Shown one piece after another: positions 1 through 8,300 of a stretch of 33,686 nucleotides of DNA (within the stretch, counting starts at the first letter, position 1; each line of letters begins with the position of its first letter). This DNA is from a virus. Where the stretch lies: the IMG/VR virus record IMGVR_UViG_3300049914_000191, positions 1-33,686 of that record. One strand, 5' to 3'. The translations under genes and the position numbers were made by a program. The notes under the pieces were generated by a model. The model saw nothing but the letters and a program-made list of their open reading frames with translations. It searched no databases and had not been told where the DNA came from.

Positions 1-127
1 ATGATCCGGCAAAGTCCGGCATTATCGAAACGGGCCAAGATCCGTGAATCGATGAAAAAGATCATCGATAAGAAGACGGGCAGCATATACCGGGCGCAGA
101 GCTCGGAGGCATATACCAAGCATGGAT
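1..127. repeat. Terminal direct repeat, left copy (contig overlap)
   Basis: These 127 bases recur exactly at 33560-33686. The reading frame of the large terminase runs through the junction without a break, so the two ends are the same place on a circular map. A length of exactly 127 matches a common maximum assembler k-mer, so this is best read as an assembly overlap and not as a biological terminal repeat. Confidence 0.95.
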
Positions 128-1251
128 TAAACCTTAGCGCTTGCATCTTCGACGAGCTGCATGCCCAACCCAACCGTGACCTGTGGGACGTGATGACCTT
201 CGGGGCAGGCAGCGCACGCGAGCAACCGATCTGGTGGATCATAACCACATCAGGTGATGACCCAGATCGGGTAAGCGTGGGATGGGAACAGCATGAATAT
301 GCGATGCGCATCCTGGCCGGTGATATCGTCGACCCGACCTGGTATGTGGTGATTTTCAACTACGAAGGGGATGACATTTATAACGAGGATAACTGGGCAC
401 TGGCCAACCCCTCCCTGGGAACGACCATCCAGATCGAAACTTTGCGAGAAGAGGCAGCCAAGGCAAAACTTAATCCAGCCGATGAGCGGCTCTTCAGGTG
501 GCTGCGGCTTAACCAATGGATCACCACCAAGCTTACCACCTGGCTGCCGCTGGATCTGTTCGATAACACGATCGGTGCCTGGACCAGGGCAGACCTGCTG
601 GACAAGGATTGCTATATCGGGATGGACCTCTCCAGCACGACCGACCTGACCGCCCTGGCGTATATTTTTCCTCCGCAGGGCGAGCAGCTGGATTGGAGGG
701 TTGTCTGGGATTGTTTCATCCCCTCTGAAAACATGATTGAGCGGGTTAGGAAGGATCACGTACCCTATGACCAATGGCGAAAGGCGAACATGATTACGGT
801 CACGGAGGGAAACGTGGTGGATTATACGGTGCTCAGGGACAGAATCCTGGAGTTTGCCAAATTCCACAAGGTGAGGGAAGTATGTGCTGACCGGGCGTTT
901 GCCACCATGCTGATCCAGGAGCTCGAGCAGGCAGGTTTAACCTGCGTGGATATACCACAGACGTTCGTGAGCATGAGCAACCCTCTAAATGAGACCGAGC
1001 GCCTGCTGAAAGCTGGAAATCTGACCCATGAGGCCAACCAGGTAGCACGCTGGTGCTTCGGGAATGCCTCCGTGGCCAAGAATGGAAATGAGCAGATCAA
1101 ATTAGTGAAGGAACATAAGGGAAAATCGGTGGTGCGTACACGACGGATCGACTTGATCTCAGCCTGGATCGATGCAATGGCCCGGGCGGTTTCTTATAAA
1201 GGCAACGTGGATATCAGCGCTGAGATCCTGAACCCGGATTGGGGTTTGTAA
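1..1251 (+). CDS. terL: Terminase large subunit, C-terminal part (continues from the window end)
   Basis: Holds Walker B (ACIFDELH, acidic pair at residues 159-160 of the joined protein) and the RNase H-like nuclease domain that cuts concatemeric DNA. The nuclease acidic residues are visible in IGMDLSSTTD (about D317), VCADRAF (about D405) and a late RIDLISAWIDA segment (about D492/D499). The protein ends at TAA 1249-1251, which overlaps the next gene's ATG. The ATG at position 1 is an internal methionine, not the true start. Both enzymatic domains look intact. Confidence 0.95.
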   Translation: MIRQSPALSKRAKIRESMKKIIDKKTGSIYRAQSSEAYTKHGLNLSACIFDELHAQPNRDLWDVMTFGAGSAREQPIWWIITTSGDDPDRVSVGWEQHEYAMRILAGDIVDPTWYVVIFNYEGDDIYNEDNWALANPSLGTTIQIETLREEAAKAKLNPADERLFRWLRLNQWITTKLTTWLPLDLFDNTIGAWTRADLLDKDCYIGMDLSSTTDLTALAYIFPPQGEQLDWRVVWDCFIPSENMIERVRKDHVPYDQWRKANMITVTEGNVVDYTVLRDRILEFAKFHKVREVCADRAFATMLIQELEQAGLTCVDIPQTFVSMSNPLNETERLLKAGNLTHEANQVARWCFGNASVAKNGNEQIKLVKEHKGKSVVRTRRIDLISAWIDAMARAVSYKGNVDISAEILNPDWGL

Positions 1252-1811
1252 TGACTAAGATGAAAATGTCAGCACTCCAGAGCAAGTGGGAGGGAAAGGG
1301 GATCCCAGCTGCAATCCTGGGAGCTGGACCAAGCCTACCAGAGGATCTGACCAGGTTACCGGATCGATCTGTCCTGATCTCAGTCAATTATCACGCTATG
1401 AAAATAATCCCGTGTTTATTTATGGTTTATAACGATCAGCCGGAGAATGATCCAGAGATGCTGGAGGCGATCCGTGATCCTTCTGTGATCAAAGTCAGTC
1501 CAGAGCCGACGTCTGACATTGATTTCGATGTGAAAGTATGGACTGGATTTTATTCATCGAATACAGCTGCCTGGTTCGCTCTGTGGCTGGGTTTTGATCC
1601 TGTGATTCTGTGTGGGATGGATCTCTACCAGGGAGATCGAGTTTATTTTCATCCTACGGATCGAGATTGTCCAACCTTTCATTATCCCCTGGACCATCAC
1701 CTGAGACCCTGGATCGAGGATGGTCGAAATTTACTACCTCACCCAGAGCGATTAAAGGCTATGTCGGGACCATTGGTGAATGTATTTGGGGAGTATCGGA
1801 CGGCGTTATGA
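1251..1811 (+). CDS. DUF115 / MptE-like protein of unknown role in phage
   Basis: The start ATG 1251 overlaps the terminase stop (TAATG), giving 186 aa. An N-terminal AAILGAGPSL motif resembles the nucleotide-binding glycine turn of DUF115/MptE-like proteins, and the central GFDPVILCGMDL matches the conserved G(M/V)D segment of that fold. In cells such proteins include pyrophosphokinases and glycan or motility-linked enzymes; in phages they often sit between terminase and portal with no proven role. A role in modifying a surface or virion component is only a guess. Confidence 0.6.
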   Translation: MTKMKMSALQSKWEGKGIPAAILGAGPSLPEDLTRLPDRSVLISVNYHAMKIIPCLFMVYNDQPENDPEMLEAIRDPSVIKVSPEPTSDIDFDVKVWTGFYSSNTAAWFALWLGFDPVILCGMDLYQGDRVYFHPTDRDCPTFHYPLDHHLRPWIEDGRNLLPHPERLKAMSGPLVNVFGEYRTAL

Positions 1812-1969
1812 AGAGCTTTATTCAGAAATACATCGACGATCTACTCTTGCTGGCTGGGTGTGGGTGCATCCTATTTGGCCTGGCACAATGGAATGCGGCC
1901 ATCACCTGGATCGTGGCTGGAGTGATGCTGGTGGGGTTTGGGTTTTTGATCGGAAAGGCGAAGATATGA
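1808..1969 (+). CDS. Small two-helix membrane protein
   Basis: A 53-aa protein starting at ATG 1808, overlapping the previous stop (ATGA). It has a short charged N-terminus (MKSFIQKYIDD), a hydrophobic stretch at about residues 12-28 and a second at about 33-49, ending GKAKI. The pattern is a two-pass membrane hairpin. Position between terminase and portal suggests a co-translated accessory gene. No family is recognised; a holin-like role is possible, but a separate holin candidate lies at 30735. Confidence 0.65.
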   Translation: MKSFIQKYIDDLLLLAGCGCILFGLAQWNAAITWIVAGVMLVGFGFLIGKAKI

Positions 1970-2015
1970 TCCGGTACAAAGAACCTACCGGACCAGCACA
2001 AACAAGGAGCGCTGG

Positions 2016-3308
2016 ATGCTACTCGAGAAATTATTGAGCACCGACCAGAAAATAAATAATACTCCGGATAGCCCACGCCCGGATTATGAGCCATCATGGG
2101 GCTATAAAACCACCTCCGGAGAGCGGGTATCGGTGGAAGCATCCAAGGCCATCGCCACGGCTTACCGGGCGAAGAACGTCATCAGCAATCACGTGGCAAT
2201 AATGCCTTTTCAGGAGTTCGAGCGGAATGGCAAGATGATCGAGCAGGTACAACCGGATCCTATCACACGAAATAAGGCGTATTTACTACAGGTGAGCCCG
2301 AATTTATGGGGCTGGACGCCATTCCAATTCATGAAAGCCTTCATCGAATGGAAATTATTCTATGGCAATGCGTATATCTGGAGCCCGACCGAGGGACCAC
2401 CGCAGCACTTGATCCTGCCGGCGGATAAAACTGTGCCAGTTTTCGACCCGGAAGGGAACCTGTGGTACCAACATACCTTCAGCAACAGCAGCATACCGAA
2501 ATATATCCCTGCAGTAGAGGTCTTGCATGATCTGATCAACCCGGATTCGTCTGGTTTTATCGGCCGGGGAGTGATCGCGTATGCGAGAGATACCTTTGGG
2601 AGGCGGATTGCAGCCAATAAAACGCAATCGAAATTATACTCCCAGGGTTTTCTGCCAGCTGCAGCCATGACAATGGCGGGTGAAGTTAATAAAGATGCGC
2701 GGAAAAAGCTCAGGGATGAGTATGAGGAGCAAATGAGCGGGACTGAGAATGCCTACCGCCTGGCAATCCTAGACCCGAAAATCACCAAATATGAACCGAT
2801 CAATATCCAGATGAGAGACCAGCAATTTCTGGAGAGCATCGGAGCGACGGACGTCGACATCGCCAATTTCTTCGATCTTCCGTTGCATATGCTCAATATG
2901 GGCAAGGAAGCCTATAACTCGAACGAGCAAAAGTATATCGAATACCTGCAAGGAACCTTGAATGCGCATCTGGTGCCATTTGAACAGGCTGCCCGGATCC
3001 GTTGGCTGACCGAAGCCGAGAAACCCAATCGGTATTTCAAATTCATTCGCGAATCGCTACTTCAAATGGATGGGAAGTCAAGAGCTGAAGTGTATCAAAA
3101 ACGGATCCAGAATGGAACTTTGACGCCCAATGAAGCCCTGGAAAAAGAGGACATGAATGGGTACGCAGAGGGTGACCGGCATTACATGATGGGGAATGTA
3201 TCAGTAATTGGGCCCAACCCCCAGGTTGCGACCCCGACCACCCCCTCCCAACCTCCCCAAGATCCATCCAATCAGGATTCGGGGGAGGAGTTAAGCGAGG
3301 AAGGTTAA
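2016..3308 (+). CDS. Portal protein (HK97 type)
   Basis: 430 aa. Forms the dodecameric ring at one capsid vertex through which DNA enters and to which the tail attaches. ATG 2016 has AAGGAG at 2004-2009, six bases upstream. The early segment (AIATAYRAKNVISNHVAIMPF), the ATDVDIANFFDLPLHML region and the LVPFEQAARIRWL segment are typical of HK97-like portals. The last about 30 residues are a Pro/Thr/Ser/Glu-rich tail encoded by a C-rich hairpin element (3241-3290) also seen at 12141, so the 3' end may have been altered by a repeat insertion. Confidence 0.92.
   Translation: MLLEKLLSTDQKINNTPDSPRPDYEPSWGYKTTSGERVSVEASKAIATAYRAKNVISNHVAIMPFQEFERNGKMIEQVQPDPITRNKAYLLQVSPNLWGWTPFQFMKAFIEWKLFYGNAYIWSPTEGPPQHLILPADKTVPVFDPEGNLWYQHTFSNSSIPKYIPAVEVLHDLINPDSSGFIGRGVIAYARDTFGRRIAANKTQSKLYSQGFLPAAAMTMAGEVNKDARKKLRDEYEEQMSGTENAYRLAILDPKITKYEPINIQMRDQQFLESIGATDVDIANFFDLPLHMLNMGKEAYNSNEQKYIEYLQGTLNAHLVPFEQAARIRWLTEAEKPNRYFKFIRESLLQMDGKSRAEVYQKRIQNGTLTPNEALEKEDMNGYAEGDRHYMMGNVSVIGPNPQVATPTTPSQPPQDPSNQDSGEELSEEG
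3241..3290. repeat. C-rich hairpin element, copy 1 (inside portal 3' end)
   Basis: A C-rich left arm (CCCCTCC, ACCTCCCC, AGAT) faces a G-rich right arm (GGATTCGGGGGAGG). The left arm matches 12141-12160 almost base for base, so the two are copies of one element. This copy is translated as the low-complexity portal C-terminus. Confidence 0.55.
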
Positions 3309-3309
3309 C

Positions 3310-4506
3310 ATGCCGAAAGTGGGACGAGTAGCGCCGGATGAAGAGCATACCCAATCAGCGGTGTTAGAGAAATCTGCAGGATGGACCGCAGAAAGCTCAA
3401 ACAAGTGGTGTGAGGAGCATGATTATTACACCGATGGGATGGATGATACGGATACTCAATTCCGCTACCGGCAATATGACCCGGATTATGAGGCATTCAT
3501 TTACCGTAATAGGGAGATCGAGCCCAACTCGATCACATTCGTGCTGGGGATCCCCAAGAAGGATGCAGCCGAATTCCAGCAAAAGGAGAAGGTGATGAGA
3601 TATTCCTACGTTATGAAAGCATTCATCGAGACCCCGTGGGCGATCCTGCCCCATAAACTGGCAATCCTTGAAGAGATTGTTCTTAGGCATGCTGCAGGTG
3701 AGAAGCTGGACCCGGAAGAAGTGCAGATGCGCATCCACGGCGCCAAGAGGCCAGCTGACCAGCGATTGGGAAGCGTGGCCATACTGCCATTATTCGGCAC
3801 AATCTTCCCCAGGGCGAACATGATGACCCAAGTGTCAGGGGCGACCAGTGCGGAGATGTTCGGAAGACAATTCGACGAGCTGGTGAAGGACCCGGAAGTG
3901 AAGGGAATTGTGATGGATGTGGATAGCCCGGGCGGCCAGGTGGGAGGAATCGAAGAGCTGTCTCAGAAGATCTACCAGGCACGGGGAACGAAGCCGATCG
4001 TGGCAGTTGCCAACCATTCGATGGATTCAGCGGCTTACTGGATTGGATCGGCAGCGGATGAAGTGGTGATCACACCCTCGGGTGAAATGGGTGCCGTAGG
4101 CGTTTGGACTGCACATGATGATATCAGTGGAGCCTTAGCACAAGATGGCGTCAAAAGGACGCTGATCAGCGCGGGGAAATATAAAGTTGAGGGTAATCCC
4201 TGGCAACCACTGAGCGAAGAGGCGCGGGCAGCCATTCAGGTAGATGTTGATGCATCATATGATGCATTTCTCAAGAGCTTGGCACGTAATCGAGGAACTT
4301 CGCCGGATTTAGTGCGCAATGGTTTTGGCGAGGGACGAACAGTAGGTGCAAACCGGGCGGTGGAACTGGGGATGGCAGACAGAATAGGGACCCTGGATGA
4401 AACCGTGGACAGATTGATCATACAAACATTCACCCTATCGAATGATCAAAAGCAGGCGGCGGAAGCTCTCCGCCTCCAAGTAAATCAAATCTTAAAAAAG
4501 GAGTAA
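3310..4506 (+). CDS. Head maturation protease, S49 / SppA-like
   Basis: 398 aa. Expected to cleave scaffold and itself during prohead maturation. Residues about 200-365 form an S49 serine protease: DVDSPGGQVGG (about 203-213), the nucleophile Ser240 in DSAAYW, the ITPSGEMGAVGV strand, and the likely general-base Lys290 in SAGKYKVEGNP. An N-terminal domain (about 1-100) has the AGWT-x-ESSNKW-x-x-EH pattern and a following FRYRQ motif seen in other prohead-associated proteins. It sits between portal and coat genes, as expected. Confidence 0.85.
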   Translation: MPKVGRVAPDEEHTQSAVLEKSAGWTAESSNKWCEEHDYYTDGMDDTDTQFRYRQYDPDYEAFIYRNREIEPNSITFVLGIPKKDAAEFQQKEKVMRYSYVMKAFIETPWAILPHKLAILEEIVLRHAAGEKLDPEEVQMRIHGAKRPADQRLGSVAILPLFGTIFPRANMMTQVSGATSAEMFGRQFDELVKDPEVKGIVMDVDSPGGQVGGIEELSQKIYQARGTKPIVAVANHSMDSAAYWIGSAADEVVITPSGEMGAVGVWTAHDDISGALAQDGVKRTLISAGKYKVEGNPWQPLSEEARAAIQVDVDASYDAFLKSLARNRGTSPDLVRNGFGEGRTVGANRAVELGMADRIGTLDETVDRLIIQTFTLSNDQKQAAEALRLQVNQILKKE

Positions 4507-4510
4507 CAAA

Positions 4511-4876
4511 ATGGCAGATCTAAAGCCTTATTTGGATGCAGTGAACACAACCGAGTCGGAGGTGCAGCGCATTGCAAGCGAGCTGGATACGTTATTCAGC
4601 CAGGATACGGAAGATGCTCGAGCGCAGGCACTGGCCAAGAAAGCCGAATTAGACGAGGCGCTGAAAAAGAATGATGAGGCGGTCTCGATCTATGAAAGCA
4701 GGCTGAAAGCAATCCGGCCCAATACTGTGGCGAAGAACTTCGTTCCCGTTTCCACCACCCAGCCTGAGCCGGCAGAGGGCAGCCAGCCATCGGTGATCAA
4801 ACGCGAAGAATATGATGCGCTAAGCCTGGTTGACCGGGCGAGGTTCGTCAAATCTGGCGGGACGATCGAGGACTGA
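4511..4876 (+). CDS. Coiled-coil head protein, possible scaffold
   Basis: 121 aa, directly after the protease and before the coat gene. Residues about 5-70 are charged and heptad-like (LDAVNTTESEVQRIASELDTL and onward), predicting a long helix or coiled coil. A Pro/Glu-rich linker and a short C-terminal module (IKREEYDALSLVDRARFVKSG) follow; that ending recurs in small phage head proteins. Position and shape suit a small scaffold or a capsid assembly helper that is a protease substrate. Function is inferred from context only. Confidence 0.6.
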   Translation: MADLKPYLDAVNTTESEVQRIASELDTLFSQDTEDARAQALAKKAELDEALKKNDEAVSIYESRLKAIRPNTVAKNFVPVSTTQPEPAEGSQPSVIKREEYDALSLVDRARFVKSGGTIED

Positions 4877-4930
4877 AAGGTCCCCATAAAAAGCAATCAT
4901 TCAAATATCAAGAATTAAGGAGAAAATAAC

Positions 4931-6082
4931 ATGGCTAACACTTTAACTGGATTAATTCCAACCATCTATAAATCGCTGGATAATGTTTTGCGTGAACTGA
5001 CCGGGTTCGTCCCCTCAGTTATGCGCGATTCATCCGGCGAACAGGTGGCAAAAGATCAAACCATCGCCTGGCCTGTGGTACCTGCTTCCAGTGCAGGCAA
5101 TGTCACACCGGCAGTTTATGGCCCTACGCCGACCGATCAGACCATTCCTCCAATAACCATGACGATCAGCAAGAGCCGATCCGTGGTTTTTGGCTGGAAT
5201 GGTGAAGAGCAGAAAAGCCTGGGCGGGTTATTTAACCAGATCCTGGTGGACCAATTTTCCCAGGCAATGCGCACGCTGGTGAATGAGGTCGATGCTGACC
5301 TGGCGGCATTGTATATCTATGCAAGCCGGGCATACGGCACAGCCGGGACCACACCCTTCGACAGCACCAACAAGCTGAGCTTCCTGGCTCAACTGTATAA
5401 GATATTGGCGGATAACGGTGCTTCCCTGGGAGATCTGCAGCTTGTGCTCAATACAACAGCCGGAGCTGCGCTGCGCACTATGGTCGAGTTATGGCAAGCC
5501 AACACGGCGGGAAGTGATGATCTTCTGCGACGCGGCGTGCTGCTTGACCTGATGGGCTTTGCAGTGCATGAGAGCGCTCAGGTAAAGACCCATACCACCG
5601 GGGGATCGAGTGCGACTGCAGTCGATCTCACCGCCGGTTATGCGATTGGATCAACCACGATCCATGTGGATACGGTGACTGGGACCTGGTTGGCTGGTGA
5701 TGTCCTCAGCAACATTAAAACTGGACGTGACACCTCGAAATATGTCGTCGCGACTGGACTTGCATCTGCTGAAGGGGATCTGGTCCTGGCTAAGCCTGGG
5801 ATCCGGATCGCCTGGGCGAATAATGATCTTCTGACCCCCAGCGCCAGCTATGCAGCCAATATGGCATTCTCACGTTCGGCAATCGCATTGATGACCCGCG
5901 TGCCATTGATGCCGGATGGTGGAGATGCAGCCGAGGACGTGACCGTGATCACAGATCCGCAAAGTGGTCTCAGTTTCCAGGTGGCGATGTACCGCCAGTA
6001 CCGCCAAGTGGCCTTCGAAGTTGGGTTGGCCTGGGGCGTGAAGGCAGTGAAGTCAGAAGAGATTGCAATCCTGCTGGGATAA
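4931..6082 (+). CDS. Major capsid protein, P22-like coat family
   Basis: 383 aa, with AAGGAGAAAATAAC before ATG 4931. The N-terminus (MANTLTGLIPTIYKSLD) and the C-terminal segment (NMAFSRSAIALMTRVPLMP, then ITDPQSGLSFQVAMYRQYRQ) resemble the P22 coat protein family. Between about residues 215 and 305 a beta-rich, Gly/Thr-rich stretch corresponds to the insertion domain of that family. Hundreds of copies would form the icosahedral shell. P22-type coat with an HK97-type portal and a protease is a mosaic head module. Confidence 0.85.
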   Translation: MANTLTGLIPTIYKSLDNVLRELTGFVPSVMRDSSGEQVAKDQTIAWPVVPASSAGNVTPAVYGPTPTDQTIPPITMTISKSRSVVFGWNGEEQKSLGGLFNQILVDQFSQAMRTLVNEVDADLAALYIYASRAYGTAGTTPFDSTNKLSFLAQLYKILADNGASLGDLQLVLNTTAGAALRTMVELWQANTAGSDDLLRRGVLLDLMGFAVHESAQVKTHTTGGSSATAVDLTAGYAIGSTTIHVDTVTGTWLAGDVLSNIKTGRDTSKYVVATGLASAEGDLVLAKPGIRIAWANNDLLTPSASYAANMAFSRSAIALMTRVPLMPDGGDAAEDVTVITDPQSGLSFQVAMYRQYRQVAFEVGLAWGVKAVKSEEIAILLG

Positions 6083-6107
6083 TTCCTGGCCAGGGTGATC
6101 GGTGAAA

Positions 6108-6130
6108 AGGGGAGCGATATCAGCTCCCCT
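6108..6130 (+). other. Intergenic hairpin after the coat gene
   Basis: AGGGGAGC, a seven-base loop, then GCTCCCCT: a perfect 8-bp stem 25 bases after the coat stop. No T-run follows on the plus strand, so it is not a classic intrinsic terminator. It could protect mRNA ends or reduce read-through. Confidence 0.55.
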
Positions 6131-6160
6131 ATAGGATCTATAAAAAAAGAGAGGTTAAAA

Positions 6161-6526
6161 ATGGCCGAGAAATTGGAATATGCTTTAATGAAAAAAGGCG
6201 ACGAAAAGGTCGCAGTCGATAAGTCCCTGATCAATGATCATGAACTCCTGGGATGGAACGTGGTTGGTATTTGCGAGGTCGATAGTGATGACGTCGTGAC
6301 TGAGACCGGCAAGGTGATCGGGACTCCAGCTCACACGATCGTGACGACCGATGGATTCCTCAAGGTGCTGCCGGTCCAGGTGGATAATCCAGCTCCAGTC
6401 GCTGCCGTTGGTCCGGTGATCAAGGTCGAGCCTGCGAAAGTCGTCAAAGTCGTCAAAATTGCCAAAGTAGTTAAGCCAGCTCCGAAAGTCGAGCTGGTGG
6501 TTAAGCCAGCTGATAAGCCGAAATAA
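6161..6526 (+). CDS. Small head-region protein with KVVK repeats
   Basis: 121 aa from ATG 6161 (GAGAGG at 6149-6154). The first 75 residues are a mixed alpha/beta module. The last about 45 are a Lys/Val/Pro-rich tail (VEPAKVVKVVKIAKVVKP) of repeated KVVK units, strongly basic. Genes right after the coat often encode decoration or head-stabilising proteins; the basic tail could touch DNA or the capsid surface. No family is recognised. Confidence 0.65.
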   Translation: MAEKLEYALMKKGDEKVAVDKSLINDHELLGWNVVGICEVDSDDVVTETGKVIGTPAHTIVTTDGFLKVLPVQVDNPAPVAAVGPVIKVEPAKVVKVVKIAKVVKPAPKVELVVKPADKPK

Positions 6527-6551
6527 CGGCCGGACCTGGAGTTCAAATATA

Positions 6552-6579
6552 AGAGGGGCGATTCATAAATCGCCCCTCT
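6552..6579 (+). other. Strong 12-bp intergenic hairpin
   Basis: AGAGGGGCGATT, loop CATA, then AATCGCCCCTCT: a perfect 12-bp stem between two head genes. No U-tract follows on either strand. Placed like the 6108-6130 hairpin, it may set relative expression of the abundant coat protein and its neighbours by mRNA processing or partial termination. Confidence 0.7.
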
Positions 6580-6598
6580 GAAATAGAAAGGGATGAAA

Positions 6599-6976
6599 AT
6601 GTCACGTATTATTTCGCATACGGTGAAAATAACGACAACGGGTACGGCGGGATCGGCAAGCGGGAATGCCATAGTACAGCCTCCAAATGATCCACTGGAG
6701 GGTTTTCTTCTGGATATCAAACTTGATTACCATGCTAGTTGTCCAGCCACGGCGGATGTGACTATTTCAGACCCGACATTTGGAAACCTGGTGGTCAAAT
6801 CCAATAATTCCACGGATGTGGTGATCTCACCACGTCAGGCCACGGTGGATAACGCAGCTGCAGCGACAGGACTTTATGACCTAATACCATTAAATGGACC
6901 GCTTAATATTGCGATCGCTCAAGCAGATGCGCTGACAGATTGCCTGGTGGTTACCATTCGCTGGCTCACGCCATGA
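6599..6976 (+). CDS. Putative head decoration protein
   Basis: 125 aa. ATG 6599 is preferred over ATG 6593 because GAAAGGG then has usable spacing. The protein is Thr/Ala/Gly-rich and predicted all-beta, with no charged helices. Its last 56 residues (VKSNNSTDVVISPRQATVDN onward) are closely copied in the chimeric gene at 8193-8468. Place after the coat gene and the beta-rich makeup suggest a capsid decoration or fibre protein; no named family is recognised. Confidence 0.6.
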   Translation: MSRIISHTVKITTTGTAGSASGNAIVQPPNDPLEGFLLDIKLDYHASCPATADVTISDPTFGNLVVKSNNSTDVVISPRQATVDNAAAATGLYDLIPLNGPLNIAIAQADALTDCLVVTIRWLTP

Positions 6977-7764
6977 TCATTCTCCAGCTTGCAGAAACAC
7001 AATTGGTAGATTTTGTGCTGAAGGATTCCGGAGGAATCGAAGTGCTGGGGTTGGGTTCGACTTTCAGCGTGGAGATCTCCAAAAATGGAGGGGCATTTGC
7101 AGCCGGGACCGGTACAAAGGCGGAGATCAGCGATGGCTGGTACACCTATTTGCTGGATGCAGCCGAGACCGATACGGAGGGGCCGCTGGCGGTGAAGGTG
7201 ACCGGGGCGGGAGCAGTACAAAAAAATCTGCTATATGAGGTATCAGGTTCCATTTGGACAGCGCCGGCAGGAGATTATATTCTGACTGCCACAGAAGCCT
7301 CCAATGTGCTGAGATGTGAGATCGATGACCCGACCATGCTGGCGCTGCTGCCCCAAATCGATGCAGAAATATTCCGTGCCACGGGAAGGAAATGGGAAGA
7401 TGATAGCGTGATCTGCCCAGAAGCCAAGAGCCCTGCGTCAGATCTGTTGTACTGCCTGCATGAGGGTGGATGGCCATCTGAAGGGCTCCGTCAGCACTAT
7501 CTAGCGGGATTAACCCGGCTGGAGGCGATAGCGCAATATTATTACACCTTCGAGGGGCTGGATGAATCCGGCTATATTCACATCCACCATATCCACGAAG
7601 GCGATACGGTGGTGAGAGTGACGGGAAGAGTGGGTGCCACCGGTGACCAGAGCGCCAAATTCGAGACAGTGATCAGCGTGGATCATTCGATCCAGCAGAT
7701 ATCCAGCGATGACCTGGATGATAAATGGTTCACGGCGTATATCGTGCCGCCAGAAGAAATTTGA
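6973..7764 (+). CDS. Head-tail connector (gp6-like) with N-terminal beta domain
   Basis: 263 aa from ATG 6973, overlapping the previous stop (ATGA). Residues about 1-90 look like a beta-sandwich (VDFVLKDSGGIEVLG, SDGWYTYLLDAAETDTEG). Residues about 95-200 resemble the helical gp6-like adaptor that plugs into the portal (LLPQIDAEIFRATGRKWEDD, LTRLEAIAQYYY). A third beta-rich C-terminal part (VVRVTGRVGATGDQSAKF) follows. The family is usually about 100 aa, so this is an enlarged multidomain version. Function in head completion is inferred from fold hints and gene order. Confidence 0.6.
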   Translation: MIILQLAETQLVDFVLKDSGGIEVLGLGSTFSVEISKNGGAFAAGTGTKAEISDGWYTYLLDAAETDTEGPLAVKVTGAGAVQKNLLYEVSGSIWTAPAGDYILTATEASNVLRCEIDDPTMLALLPQIDAEIFRATGRKWEDDSVICPEAKSPASDLLYCLHEGGWPSEGLRQHYLAGLTRLEAIAQYYYTFEGLDESGYIHIHHIHEGDTVVRVTGRVGATGDQSAKFETVISVDHSIQQISSDDLDDKWFTAYIVPPEEI

Positions 7765-7797
7765 ACCGCAGATTACGCTGATTAGAGGATTATGCTT

Positions 7798-8142
7798 ATG
7801 AAGATCGGGAATGCGATCACCAACCCAAGCGAGCTGAACCAGCGGGTAACGCTTAAGAGCCGCACGGTGAGCACCGGCACGGGTGGCTTCCAGGCGCCCA
7901 GCTACACCACGATCGCCGTGGTGTGGGCCAAGTGGGTGGGGGTGCATGGCAGTGAAGCCTGGGCAGCGAACGCGGTAAATGCCATGCTGGCGGCCACGGT
8001 GACGATTAGATATAGAAATGACATTGATCCAACATGTATTTTAGGGTTAGATGGTGAGAATTACGAAATTGTCAGTCCAGATGATATTCGGATGCGACAT
8101 GAATATATCGAGTTGAAAGTTAAACGAGTGGTGCCGGGATGA
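7798..8142 (+). CDS. Head-tail adaptor (head closure) protein
   Basis: 114 aa from ATG 7798; ATG 7792 is in frame but too close to AGAGGA at 7784-7789. The sequence has the head-tail joining pattern: an opening loop with NPSELNQRVTLKSR, then TGGFQAPSYTTIAVVWAKWVGVHGSE, then the TIRYRNDIDPTCIL strand and a terminal ELKVKRV strand. SPP1 gp16 / HK97 gp9 relatives seal the capsid after packaging and connect to the tail. Order after the gp6-like gene agrees. Confidence 0.75.
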   Translation: MKIGNAITNPSELNQRVTLKSRTVSTGTGGFQAPSYTTIAVVWAKWVGVHGSEAWAANAVNAMLAATVTIRYRNDIDPTCILGLDGENYEIVSPDDIRMRHEYIELKVKRVVPG

Positions 8143-8192
8143 ACTATACCATGCCTCGCCAGACAACACTACACTACATCAGGAGGTGATTG

Positions 8193-8300
8193 ATGCCAGT
8201 ACGATCTAAGCTTGAGACAAATGGGTTTTCTGAATACCTGGAGCGCCTGGTCCAGGCTGGTAAGGATATCGACTTGGTGGCGGATGAGACCCTGGCGGTC
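8193..8300 (+). repeat. Diverged direct repeat, copy 1 (5' part of gp10-like gene)
   Basis: About 108 bases aligned codon for codon with 10431-10538, including the identical run GAATACCTGGAGCGCCTGGT. The two copies bracket the cargo gene. Differences lie mostly at third codon positions, so the copies diverged under selection or came from related phages. Confidence 0.8.

Noticed and set aside
1-127. Physical terminal repeat (DTR phage)
   Set aside because: Length is exactly 127, an assembler k-mer size, and the ends cut a gene; HNH next to terS points to cohesive ends instead.
250-867. Minus-strand frame of 205 aa in terminase
   Set aside because: Lies fully opposite conserved terminase motifs, with no domain or ribosome site.
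1966-2037. Short frame MIRYKEPTGPAQTRS between membrane protein and portal
   Set aside because: Only 23 residues, overlaps the portal ribosome site and start, no supporting signal.
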